Source of the DNA: JAYQPD01 sp046050105
GTDB lineage: Bacteria; Patescibacteriota; Minisyncoccia; Phycocordibacterales; UBA918
Direction of reading: 5' to 3'
DNA: 22,711 nucleotides
Assembly (NCBI GenBank): GCA_046050105.1
Contig: JBJOQE010000045.1
Location: 1-22,711, forward strand
Shown: positions 7,844 through 15,264 of the stretch, piece after piece
Layout of the letters: every line of letters starts with the position of its first letter
Numbering within the stretch: the stretch's first letter is position 1
Notes under the pieces: generated by a model
The model's database searches: none
What the model was told of the DNA's origin: nothing
What the model saw: the letters and a program-made list of their open reading frames with translations, nothing else
Program-made: the position numbers and the translations under genes

Positions 7844-7969
7844 TCTCCGGCTCTCTATTGATGGTGTGCAAGTGGTATAGCGAACGTCTGCGAGGTTTGC
7901 CTGTGTAGCGTAGCTGCAGTCGTGTAAGAAGCCTGAAGCGAGGCAGGTAGGGGTGATGTCTGAGCTTTT
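7844..7969 (+). other. Non-coding stretch, possible small RNA or 3' leader of the SH3/CHAP-like message
   Basis: No convincing ORF is seen. TGGTATAGC at 7874-7882 resembles the local extended -10 boxes except for the last base, and a strong terminator ends the stretch at 7999, so a transcript of roughly 110 nt is possible. TTGCCT near 7905 can pair with AGGCAG near 7943, enclosing a GCCT-GAAGCG-AGGC hairpin. I looked for the signal recognition particle RNA tetraloop signature (GGAAG with its flanks) and found none. It may equally be only the 3' untranslated region of the gene before it. Confidence 0.25.
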
Positions 7970-7999
7970 AAGTGAGTACGGCCCCGTGCTCACTTTTTT
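7970..7999 (+). terminator. Intrinsic terminator fused to the next promoter
   Basis: Stem 7970-7979 pairs with 7986-7995 (AAGTGAGTAC with GTGCTCACTT, one G-T pair) around a six-base loop, followed by a run of six T (7994-7999). The last T of the run is the first base of the TGG of the following -10 promoter. Confidence 0.85.
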
Positions 8000-8007
8000 G
8001 GTACACT
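7999..8007 (+). promoter_or_regulatory. Extended -10 promoter, predicted leaderless start of the HAD gene
   Basis: TGG TACACT is followed by exactly six bases and the ATG at 8014. It begins in the T-run of the upstream terminator. Confidence 0.6.
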
Positions 8008-8013
8008 GTACTC

Positions 8014-8706
8014 ATGCTCACTTCACGTCCGGTTGCTTTTTTTGATATCGACGGTACCGTGTTCCGTTCTAGCTTACTCATTGAATTAGTCGAGGCTTTC
8101 ATTCATCAGGGTATATTTCCCACAACGGCAGCAGATACCTATGCTCGTGAGTTGACACTTTGGCAAAATCGCGAGGGGAGCTATGAGGCCTACATCGATG
8201 CGGTCGTGCATTCTTTTGTCAATCACTTGCAAGGGGTGCACTACGGTGCGCTGGCAGACGTGGGACGGGAAGTGGTGGAGCGTAATAAGCACCATGTGTA
8301 TCGGTATACCCGTGATCTGCTGGTGGCACTGAAAGCAAAAGGATATTTTCTCGTGGCGATTTCTCAATCTCCTAAAACTATTCTCGATGAGTTTTGTCTG
8401 TCATATGGGTTCGATAAAGTATATGGTCGTGTATACGAAATAGGTGCTCATGATTGTTTTACGGGCACGGTTGTCGATGAGCATTTGATAGCCAACAAAG
8501 CAAACATTGCACGCCGCGTAGCAGAACGCGAAGGGGTGTCGCTCGCTTCTGCTATCGCAGTGGGTGACACCGAAGGCGACATTCCGCTACTTGAGCTTGT
8601 GGGTACCCCTCTATGCTTTAATCCGAACCAAACATTGTATGCGCACGCAAGGCGTATGGGGTGGAAAATAGTAGTGGAGCGAAAAGACGTGGTGTATGAG
8701 TTATAA
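8014..8706 (+). CDS. HAD superfamily hydrolase, SerB-like (HAD-IB)
   Basis: 230 residues. All four HAD motifs are present: FFDIDGTVF (nucleophile Asp11, acid/base Asp13), AISQSP (motif II Ser), the Lys in ANKANIARRV, and AVGDTEGDIPLLE (motif IV metal-binding acids). The helical cap inserted after motif I and the overall length fit the subclass IB group that includes phosphoserine phosphatase and related phosphatases. The physiological substrate cannot be told; with few biosynthetic genes around, serine synthesis is not supported by context. ATG 8014 is chosen over the frame's earlier start at 7972, which lies inside the terminator stem. The promoter predicts a leaderless message. Confidence 0.85.
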   Translation: MLTSRPVAFFDIDGTVFRSSLLIELVEAFIHQGIFPTTAADTYARELTLWQNREGSYEAYIDAVVHSFVNHLQGVHYGALADVGREVVERNKHHVYRYTRDLLVALKAKGYFLVAISQSPKTILDEFCLSYGFDKVYGRVYEIGAHDCFTGTVVDEHLIANKANIARRVAEREGVSLASAIAVGDTEGDIPLLELVGTPLCFNPNQTLYAHARRMGWKIVVERKDVVYEL

Positions 8707-8766
8707 ACACGGATACAGCATGGTGAGGAGGGGAGTGCCTAGGAGAAGCACGTAACTGCACACGAT

Positions 8767-8979
8767 ATGAAAACTTTACGACGAAACAGTAAGGATGCCG
8801 TCATTGCTGGAGTGTTTGCGGGTATAGGGAAGTACCTGGGTATAGATCCTGTACTCGTGCGGCTCTGTATGCTGACACTCTTGGTACTTACCGGGTTTGC
8901 TCCTATTGGCGTATTGTATATTGGGGCCATTTTCTTAATGCCCGTAGAGCATATTTCCGATGACACCGAACAAGTTTAG
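8767..8979 (+). CDS. PspC-domain small membrane protein
   Basis: 70 residues. The motif LRRNSKDAVIAGVFAGIGKY followed by LGIDPVLVRL is the PspC signature, then a hydrophobic helix (LTLLVLTGFAPIGVLYIGAI) ends in FLMP. PspC-domain proteins sit in the inner membrane and in enterobacteria take part in the phage-shock response; no pspA is seen here, so a role in envelope stress is only family-based inference. The 60 nt upstream hold AGGAGG-like purine tracts (8725-8748) too far from the ATG to act as a normal Shine-Dalgarno. The gene overlaps the MutY-like gene by 20 nt. Confidence 0.85.
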   Translation: MKTLRRNSKDAVIAGVFAGIGKYLGIDPVLVRLCMLTLLVLTGFAPIGVLYIGAIFLMPVEHISDDTEQV

Positions 8980-9766
8980 AAAAATCGTTTATGCATACTA
9001 CAAAGCACACGGTCGACATGACTTACCGTGGCGTCAGACGATAGATCCCTACGCCATTCTGGTATCGGAGATCATGCTACAGCAGACGCAAGTAGACCGG
9101 GTACTCCCTTTTTACACACGTTTCTTGGAGCGGTTCCCTGATGTACAAGCGCTTCACAAAGCGCCCCTTGGTGATGTGTTCAGGGTTTGGCAGGGGCTGG
9201 GATACAATCGCCGCGCCAAACTGCTGCACGAGTGTGCACACGTTTTGGTACGTGAGCATCGGGGAATATTTCCTCAGACGACATCTGAGCTACAGGCGTT
9301 GCCCGGCATTGGCCCATACACAGCACATGCCATCGTGGCATTTGCCTTCAATCAAGAAGCGGTGATGATTGAAACAAATATCCGTACGGTATTTATTTAT
9401 CATTTCTTTCGCACTACTGCAGGCGTGGTATCTGACCATGAGTTACTCCCCTTAATTGCGCGCATGCAAGACACGACACATCCGCGCGCATGGTACAGCG
9501 CACTTATGGACTACGGTACGCACCTCAAGAAATCTGTCGGAAATATTTCACGACGCAGTGCGCATCATGTAACACAAAAGCCGTTTAAGGGCTCGGACCG
9601 TGAGGTGCGAGGTGCCATTATGCGCGCATTAGCAGACGAGTCATACAGTAGGGCGTCGCTAGTACGGGTAGTGGGGCACCCGGCGCTTCGTGTGCATGCC
9701 CAACTTCAGAAGCTACGGCAGGAGGGGATGGTCATCAGTGAAGGTCGTAAGTACCGACTGCCGTAG
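8960..9766 (+). CDS. MutY-like HhH-GPD DNA glycosylase lacking Fe-S cysteines
   Basis: 268 residues. LPWRQTIDPYAILVSEIMLQ carries the catalytic Glu37 of adenine glycosylases, and LQALPGIGPYTAHAIVAF is the helix-hairpin-helix. The catalytic Asp138 position of MutY is Glu138 here (MIETNIRTVF), and the MutY segment QGLGYYxRA reads QGLGYNRRA. The C-terminal four-cysteine loop is absent; the region DYGTHLKKSVGNISRRSAHH replaces it, a pattern I associate with a known cluster-less MutY-like branch. There is no NUDIX domain; the last 60 residues look like a small winged helix. Its likely job is base excision repair of oxidised or mispaired bases; activity on A:8-oxoG is inference. The start overlaps the PspC gene by 20 nt. 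Confidence 0.8.
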   Translation: MTPNKFRKIVYAYYKAHGRHDLPWRQTIDPYAILVSEIMLQQTQVDRVLPFYTRFLERFPDVQALHKAPLGDVFRVWQGLGYNRRAKLLHECAHVLVREHRGIFPQTTSELQALPGIGPYTAHAIVAFAFNQEAVMIETNIRTVFIYHFFRTTAGVVSDHELLPLIARMQDTTHPRAWYSALMDYGTHLKKSVGNISRRSAHHVTQKPFKGSDREVRGAIMRALADESYSRASLVRVVGHPALRVHAQLQKLRQEGMVISEGRKYRLP

Positions 9767-9780
9767 TGCGAGCAACGACA

Positions 9781-9816
9781 CACTAAAGACAAACACTTAG
9801 CGTGTGTCTTTGAGTG
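9781..9816. terminator. Hairpin between convergent genes, possible bidirectional terminator
   Basis: CACTAAAGACA (9781-9791) pairs with TGTCTTT (9805-9811) and AGTG (9813-9816) with one bulged base, around a 13-nt loop. The stem contains a short T-run on each strand. It spans the last codons of the minus-strand MFS gene and follows the plus-strand MutY-like gene by 14 nt. Confidence 0.4.
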
Positions 9817-10999
9817 CAAGCGCCAATGGAATGCCTAAGAGCATCAAGATTCCAAGTATGACAAAGAGTCCAGGGAATGATACTTGGAGGAGTAAGAATG
9901 AACCGATGAGCGCGCCGACCATATAGGCAAGGGGACGGGTGATACGGAAAAACCCAATAATGTTGGCATCAGAACCCTCGGTATGTTTAAAGAAGTAACT
10001 CTCGGAGGTTGTCTCCACCAGCGACGCTCCCACACGAGAGAGGAACATAGTCACCATCCACGGCACAAGTGCTGCGGTGGAAATAAAGGCTAGCCACACG
10101 GTTGAGATTGCAATAATCAAAAAACCGGTGGCCATCATTTCCTTTTCGCCGAGGTACCTATCAGCAATTTCACCAATGGGGTATTCCAGGATGACATATG
10201 CCAACAGCGCAAAGAAGATGATGAGACCAATCTCACTCCAGCCAAAGCCAATGATCTTAGATAGATAGAGTGGCGTATAAATGACCATCCAGGCAAAGAA
10301 GAGTTGGAGCAAGAAGTGAGCACAGAAGACCAGGCGTAGCGCGCGATGCGTCCAAAAGTAACGGAGTGACGAGAGTACATCAATGCGTTTGTATACGGGG
10401 TCTTTGAAACGCTTGAGGTTTTTGATGATAATCCAGATAAACGGCACCATCAAAAGCGCACTCATGAGGTATGCCAAGAAGAAACGCGGTGTGTTGTCAC
10501 CTACCAGAAAGCCGGCACACAAGGGTGCGAGTGCACCGGCAATCGACATGACAGTTAAGAGGAGGCCACGTTTACCACCGGTGTGGCGCTCACTCTTGCC
10601 AATCATGCCTTCCATGAAAACATCGAGGTTGAAGAGTAGTAGCGGCACAATAGCGTGATGCACAACAAAGAGTGGGATAACGAGGCGCATATCGCCTGAG
10701 ATAGCCATACCAATCAGTACAAAAATCTCTGCAACGGCGAGACCAATAGTGAGTTGGTAGTTGCCCAGATCGTCAAGTACACGCGAGATGGCAAGAAATG
10801 CCACAATGGTGAATGCAGAACCAATAGTGTAGAGCGTGCCGATGGCAGAGGTTGAGATAAACTGTTCGAGGAAAGTTGAGTTTATGTAGGTGACGACTGA
10901 CCAATGCAACGAGAGTATGAGCATGGCGCCATACACAGCTGAGAAGCGCGAACGACCGCGTAAGTTAAATCGATGTTCGCCGTGTGTAGGATGCCCCAT
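9797..10999 (-). CDS. MFS-family transporter
   Basis: 400 residues with about twelve predicted membrane helices. A central hydrophilic loop (KNLKRFKDPVYKRIDVLSSL) splits it into two six-helix halves, and the loop after helix 8 holds YPIGEIADRYLGEKEMMATG, which matches the MFS signature D-R-x-G-x-(K/R) in the second half. The substrate is unknown. It starts 12 nt after the RNase J stop on the same strand, so it may be the last gene of that operon, but a TATAAT overlaps the RNase J stop codon and could drive it separately. GGTG eight bases before the ATG is a weak Shine-Dalgarno candidate. It converges on the MutY-like gene. Confidence 0.8.
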   Translation of the reverse strand: MGHPTHGEHRFNLRGRSRFSAVYGAMLILSLHWSVVTYINSTFLEQFISTSAIGTLYTIGSAFTIVAFLAISRVLDDLGNYQLTIGLAVAEIFVLIGMAISGDMRLVIPLFVVHHAIVPLLLFNLDVFMEGMIGKSERHTGGKRGLLLTVMSIAGALAPLCAGFLVGDNTPRFFLAYLMSALLMVPFIWIIIKNLKRFKDPVYKRIDVLSSLRYFWTHRALRLVFCAHFLLQLFFAWMVIYTPLYLSKIIGFGWSEIGLIIFFALLAYVILEYPIGEIADRYLGEKEMMATGFLIIAISTVWLAFISTAALVPWMVTMFLSRVGASLVETTSESYFFKHTEGSDANIIGFFRITRPLAYMVGALIGSFLLLQVSFPGLFVILGILMLLGIPLALALKDTR

Positions 11000-11010
11000 G
11001 GTGTTTCACC

Positions 11011-11016
11011 ATTATA
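11011..11016 (-). promoter_or_regulatory. -10 box TATAAT overlapping the RNase J stop codon
   Basis: Read on the minus strand, TATAAT includes the TAA that ends RNase J and lies 11 nt before the MFS ATG, giving a predicted leader of about 4-5 nt. No TG extension or -35 is obvious. Confidence 0.35.
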
Positions 11017-13033
11017 TGCCGATAAGCACGGGAATGACCATCGGTGTTTTGTTGGTACGTTGCATCAAGAATGCTGACAGTACCTCGGTGAGTTCATCTT
11101 TCACGAAATCAAGATTGAGAGGGTTCATGTTCTCGGTCTGTCGCTCAACCGTTTTTTTAATGAGAATACGCGCTTCTGCGAGGAGTTGTTGTGACTCGCG
11201 GAGGTATACGAAACCACGTGAGATGATATCGGGTGATTTGCGGAGCTTGCCAGTTTTTGCATTCACTGTAGCAATGACCACAAACATACCATCATTTGCA
11301 AGTGAGAGACGATCCCGCAACACAACTTCTTGGCGTGCACCGACAGTGAAACCATCGACGAGCAACATCTCGGTGGACACCTTCACTGGACCCACATCAA
11401 AACGCTCACCTTTATGGAAGTCTACGACAGAGCCATTGTCAGGAATAATGATATTTTCTTTCTTGAATCCTGCATCGATAGCTGCATATGCATGGCAACG
11501 AAGCATCGAGTGGTGGCCGTGTACGGGCATGAAGAATCGTGGCTTCACTTGCTGCTGGATCCAAATGAGCTCGCCTACGTTACCGTGGCCGGTTGAATGT
11601 ACGTGCTGCCCTCCAGCGCGGTAGTGGATAATGCGCGCACCGCGGCGGTAGATATTGTCCTTCAGTTTTTGCACTGAAATTTCGTTTCCAGGAACCACCG
11701 ATGAAGAGAAGACGATAGTGTCTCGTTCAGTAAGGCGAATATATTTGTGTTTGTCGGTCGCGATGCGCATGAGTGCAGCAAACTCTTCACCTTGTGCCCC
11801 TGTCGAGAGGATAACGATGCGGTCTGCAGGGTAGTCACTCATGTGTTCTGCACCAATAATCACGTTTTTATCTACGGTGAGAAGTTTTGCAAGGATGGCA
11901 ATATCGATATGTGTTTTAATACTGCGGCCTTCACATACTACTTTCTTACCCAAACGTTCACACGCTTTGATGATATTGATGAGGCGTTCAAATTGAGATG
12001 CAAACGTGCCGACGATGATGCGCCCGCTAGCATTACGGATGATTTCCTCAATATTGGCGTGCACTCCTGCCTCTGGAGTTGAGAACCCTTCTTTTTCTGC
12101 GTTAGTGGAATCGGCGATGAGGAGTAGGTTGTTGTCTTTGCCTACGCGTCCCCACTCATTTATTTCTTGTTCAAGTGGGATACCGTTTTCGTGCTGAAGT
12201 TTGATATCGCCGGTGATGACGATGTTACCATGAGGCGTTTCAATAGAGATACCCATCGAGTCAGGAATCGAGTGAGTGACCTTAAATGATTTTACCCCAA
12301 TCTTACCAATCATAAAGCGTTGCCCCGCTTCAACAACGTGCATATCCATCTGAGGGAGGTGTGGAAATTCTTCCTGGCGCTTTAGCACCATAAGAGAAGT
12401 GAGGTACTGCGTAAAGATTGGTGGGTTACCAATGCGTTCCATGACGTATGGTATACCGCCGATGTGGTCGAGGTGACCGTGGGTGACAATCATGCCGCGA
12501 ATCTTGTCTTTACGTTCTTCCAAATACTGCGTGTTGGGAAGGATATAGTTTACTCCCGGTGCATCGTTTTCTTCAGATACAAATTGGATGCCGGCATCGA
12601 TAACGATGATATCGTCCTTAGTTTCAACGACAATCATGTTGCGACCAATTTCTTCCACGCCGGCGATGGGAATCACACGCACGACATCAGCATCGGTCAC
12701 TGATGCGACAAACGGCGTAGTACGGTTTGCCGCATCTTCCATGCGGTGCTGGAGCGGTGGGTTGGTCATGCGACGCTTACGGCCGCCTGGAGCTGCGCTC
12801 CTGCCGCCGTTTCTTGCACGTGGGTTCCCGGTAGCGGTACGGCTCCCGCCGCGATTGCCACCTTGAGGACGGCGATGTGGGGTCGCGGGGCGTGTAGTTG
12901 ACGATGTGCTTTGTGCTGGTGCAGTAGGTCCAGTAGCAGCAGAGGCGGCAGTATGACGAGTACGAGTACGGTTGGTACCGCGCGAGAAACGTCGTGGGCC
13001 GCGGTGTGCTGGAGTTTTTTGTTCAGGATTCAT
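11012..13033 (-). CDS. rnj: Ribonuclease J with long basic N-terminal tail
   Basis: 673 residues against the usual 550-560. From about residue 115 it is a standard RNase J: the metallo-beta-lactamase motif VTHGHLDHIGG binds the two zinc ions, VTHSIPDSMGI and VITGDIKLQ supply further ligands, and the beta-CASP part contains SDYPADRIVILSTGAQGE and PVHGHHSMLRCHA, followed by the C-terminal domain. It degrades and matures RNA as an endonuclease and 5' exonuclease. The first 90 residues are low-complexity and rich in Arg, Gly, Thr, Ser and Pro with hardly any acidic residues (RRPQGGNRGGSRTATGNPRA), consistent with a disordered RNA-binding tail. The call of the tail as genuine rests on the ATG at 13033 being the only sensible start. 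It lies 43 nt downstream of the binding-protein gene in the same direction. Confidence 0.93.
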   Translation of the reverse strand: MNPEQKTPAHRGPRRFSRGTNRTRTRHTAASAATGPTAPAQSTSSTTRPATPHRRPQGGNRGGSRTATGNPRARNGGRSAAPGGRKRRMTNPPLQHRMEDAANRTTPFVASVTDADVVRVIPIAGVEEIGRNMIVVETKDDIIVIDAGIQFVSEENDAPGVNYILPNTQYLEERKDKIRGMIVTHGHLDHIGGIPYVMERIGNPPIFTQYLTSLMVLKRQEEFPHLPQMDMHVVEAGQRFMIGKIGVKSFKVTHSIPDSMGISIETPHGNIVITGDIKLQHENGIPLEQEINEWGRVGKDNNLLLIADSTNAEKEGFSTPEAGVHANIEEIIRNASGRIIVGTFASQFERLINIIKACERLGKKVVCEGRSIKTHIDIAILAKLLTVDKNVIIGAEHMSDYPADRIVILSTGAQGEEFAALMRIATDKHKYIRLTERDTIVFSSSVVPGNEISVQKLKDNIYRRGARIIHYRAGGQHVHSTGHGNVGELIWIQQQVKPRFFMPVHGHHSMLRCHAYAAIDAGFKKENIIIPDNGSVVDFHKGERFDVGPVKVSTEMLLVDGFTVGARQEVVLRDRLSLANDGMFVVIATVNAKTGKLRKSPDIISRGFVYLRESQQLLAEARILIKKTVERQTENMNPLNLDFVKDELTEVLSAFLMQRTNKTPMVIPVLIGI

Positions 13034-13076
13034 ACGTAGATGATGCTAAAATATTGTGTTAATAACTGTCGGGCGG

Positions 13077-14822
13077 TTAGTTTTTGAAGAATGGCCACAC
13101 TGATTCGGTATCTATATACCAGTCACGTATACTGGAGAATCGTTCATAGGGTTCTGCGATGCCGGCGATACTTATGCTATGTACCTCCTTTGGGATAATG
13201 TACGTGAACGAAGGAGCATAGAGGAAGATGGCAGGGATATCGCGGGCAAGTTCGGCGGCAAATGCATTGTTCTTCTCCATCCGCTCTTGGTACGAATGAG
13301 TGGTGCGTGCGTCGGCCAGGATACTGTCTGTACTTATGTTTGCGTAGAGCGCAATATTGAGGCCTGGGTCGTTTCGTTGCGAGCTGTGCCAGAAGGGATA
13401 GAAATCGAGCTCTCTACCGATAACGGTACCAAAGAGGAGTGCATCAAACTTGCGTGGTCGAATAATCGATTGTGTGAGGTCGACCTGTTCGTATTTCTCG
13501 ACGGTTACCGCTACACCGATAGCCTCCCATTCTCTTTTTAATGCCTCAGCGGTCTGTTCGAGTGCGGGCGTGTTGGCGGTTGCCAGACGGAATGCCAACA
13601 CAGTTTCGACATCGGCAATGTTCTTTTTCCATCGGTTGGACGCCTCGTCAAATTTCCACCCGTCATCACGTAACACGTCACGTGCGCGGTCGAGTGTGGC
13701 TTGTGAAGGCGACTCGATGGTGGTAGTGGCGCTATGGTGTGGGGGGAGTGGACCGGTGATGGCGTACCCGTTGCCACCGAGCACTTCGTCCACAATGGGA
13801 GCTCTGTCGGTGATGAGTGAAAGTGCTTCACGGACTGCTTTGTCACGAAACACGGGTGCCTCGTTTTGATTCATAAACACCGCGAATGTACGGGGAAGTG
13901 GCGCACGCAGCACGTGGTGAGTAGTCGCTATATCACCCAGCATATCTGTCGCTTCAGGTGAAAGACCTGCAACACTACTGATTGTACCTTTCTTCCAATC
14001 CTCGATGAGTGCGGTTTCATTTGAGTAAAAGACCAATTTGATGTGCTCGATGCGGGGAGTGTTGGTAGTGGTGTCTGTAAACGGGGTAAGTAGGTATGAT
14101 TCGGGTATACCTGATTTGGAACGGATGATCCGCTCAACCTTATACGGACCCGAACCAATGGGCTCACTATTGTACTGACTAAAAGGGAATGCATCGGGAG
14201 AAGCCTCTTCCCATATGTGTTTTGGTAAAATGCCGAGTGTGAGGTTTTCAATAAATGGTGCGTATGGTCGTTCGAGTACCATGTTGAGCTCTCGATCGGA
14301 AACACGTTCCATGGTCACTCCTTCCCAACTTGAAAGAAGAGGACTCTTGAGCGCCGGGTCTTCAAGGCGTGTGATGGTGAAGATGACGTCGTCTGAGGTG
14401 ACGGGTGTACCGTCGTGGAATGTTAAGCCGCTTTTCAATACAACGCTGTAGGTGAGTCCATCTTCGGACATGGTGATCGATTCAGCCATATCATTTACCA
14501 AGACTCCATCTGCACCAAGGCGCATGAGTCCTGCATAAATTAATGCCGCCGCGTCTTTGTCTGCTGGTGTCACTGCAAGTAGTGGGTTGATAAAGCGTGG
14601 GGTGCCGATGATTGCTTCAGTGAGTGTGCCCCCGCGATGTGGAACCTCAACCAGACGCGATGCGTTGAGGTTCCACAATACGAAGCCCAAGGAAATAACG
14701 GTGAGCAAGAGCGCACCTTTGATGAGAAAACGGTCAATGGGTTTCCTCGTTTCGATAAAAGAAAATAGCCGATTGATTGTCGACGTGTGTGTGGGGCGTG
14801 ATTGCCCAAATGGAGAGGTCAT
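13077..14822 (-). CDS. Membrane-anchored OppA-like solute-binding protein (SBP family 5)
   Basis: 581 residues. An N-terminal helix (about residues 34-52, IKGALLLTVISLGFVLWNL) anchors it, with no lipobox Cys. The rest is family 5 binding protein: RGGTLTEAIIGTPRFINPLL at the mature N-terminus, then LTYSVVLKSGLTFHDGTPVT followed by SDDVIFTI, the most conserved block. Members bind peptides, nickel or sugars for ABC importers, but no permease or ATPase gene is present here, so its partner lies elsewhere or it acts alone. I chose ATG 14822 (MTSPFGQSRP) because the longer frame from 14888 adds a Cys/His-rich stretch unlike the family. It lies downstream of secG and upstream of RNase J. Confidence 0.85.
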   Translation of the reverse strand: MTSPFGQSRPTHTSTINRLFSFIETRKPIDRFLIKGALLLTVISLGFVLWNLNASRLVEVPHRGGTLTEAIIGTPRFINPLLAVTPADKDAAALIYAGLMRLGADGVLVNDMAESITMSEDGLTYSVVLKSGLTFHDGTPVTSDDVIFTITRLEDPALKSPLLSSWEGVTMERVSDRELNMVLERPYAPFIENLTLGILPKHIWEEASPDAFPFSQYNSEPIGSGPYKVERIIRSKSGIPESYLLTPFTDTTTNTPRIEHIKLVFYSNETALIEDWKKGTISSVAGLSPEATDMLGDIATTHHVLRAPLPRTFAVFMNQNEAPVFRDKAVREALSLITDRAPIVDEVLGGNGYAITGPLPPHHSATTTIESPSQATLDRARDVLRDDGWKFDEASNRWKKNIADVETVLAFRLATANTPALEQTAEALKREWEAIGVAVTVEKYEQVDLTQSIIRPRKFDALLFGTVIGRELDFYPFWHSSQRNDPGLNIALYANISTDSILADARTTHSYQERMEKNNAFAAELARDIPAIFLYAPSFTYIIPKEVHSISIAGIAEPYERFSSIRDWYIDTESVWPFFKN

Positions 14823-14907
14823 AACGACGAAGAGTGTGTGCGCGTTGGCGCGTATTAGACGGCATGTGTGGCAGGGTGGTGCATACAAACGTATGCAGCG
14901 ATATCAG

Positions 14908-14945
14908 GAAAATCAGTATCCCTGATGCACTCTTGTGCAGAGTGC
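14908..14945 (-). terminator. Tandem hairpins after secG, weak terminator
   Basis: On the minus strand a perfect 7-bp stem (GCACTCT with AGAGTGC, loop of five) spans 14945-14927 right after secG. A second 5-bp stem (ATCAG with CTGAT) follows at 14926-14912 and runs into TTT. The T-run is short, so partial read-through into the binding-protein gene is likely. Confidence 0.35.
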
Positions 14946-14951
14946 GCCCTT

Positions 14952-15182
14952 CTATATAAGGATATTGAGGAAAGCCGCTGCGGTGAAGAGTACACCGAGC
15001 ACGATCGATGCCTGGAATAGGAAAAGCTCCGCTCCACGACGTTTATGAAACGCCGAGCTGAAGTTGTCGCCGCCAAATGCGCCGCCAATACTCGACCCGC
15101 GCTGTTGCAAGAGAATAGCTGCAACAAGAAGGGCAGAGAGGACGATTTGCACGTAGGGGAGTGCGGTACGGAGTAATTCCAT
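14952..15182 (-). CDS. secG: Preprotein translocase subunit SecG
   Basis: 76 residues with two membrane helices (about 8-25 and 53-74) separated by the conserved loop LLQQRGSSIGGAFGG. This loop, L-L-Q-x-(G/R)-x-(G)-x-G-x-(A)-F-G-G, is the SecG hallmark. SecG joins SecY and SecE in the translocon and helps export, which fits the several signal-peptide and anchor proteins in the window. Its promoter is divergent from groES; a TATAGT box lies 8 nt before the ATG, and AGGA directly after it could serve as a weak Shine-Dalgarno. Confidence 0.93.
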   Translation of the reverse strand: MELLRTALPYVQIVLSALLVAAILLQQRGSSIGGAFGGDNFSSAFHKRRGAELFLFQASIVLGVLFTAAAFLNILI

Positions 15183-15190
15183 TAGTTCCT

Positions 15191-15199
15191 ACTATATCA
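15191..15199 (-). promoter_or_regulatory. Extended -10 promoter of secG
   Basis: On the minus strand TGA TATAGT is followed by eight bases and the ATG at 15182, so the leader would be 1-2 nt. It faces away from the groES promoter 70 nt further on. Confidence 0.55.
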
Positions 15200-15264
15200 A
15201 AACTCGTCCCGGCCTGCAATCGTGCGTGTGAGTAGAAAAATACACCTACCACTGAGTGCAATTT

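Noticed and set aside
7886..7999. Signal recognition particle RNA or 6S RNA
   Set aside because: The conserved SRP tetraloop and flanking bases are missing, and no long 6S-like rod with a central bubble could be traced by eye.
10890..11624. 244-codon plus-strand ORF opposite RNase J and the MFS start
   Set aside because: It is antisense to strong RNase J motifs, has a Ser/Arg/Thr-rich composition typical of a shadow frame, and shows no recognisable domain or start signal.
15254..15262. Half of a CIRCE element (GAGTGCAAT) upstream of groES
   Set aside because: The left half TTAGCACTC is absent at the required 9-nt spacing, so only a chance 6-base match remains.
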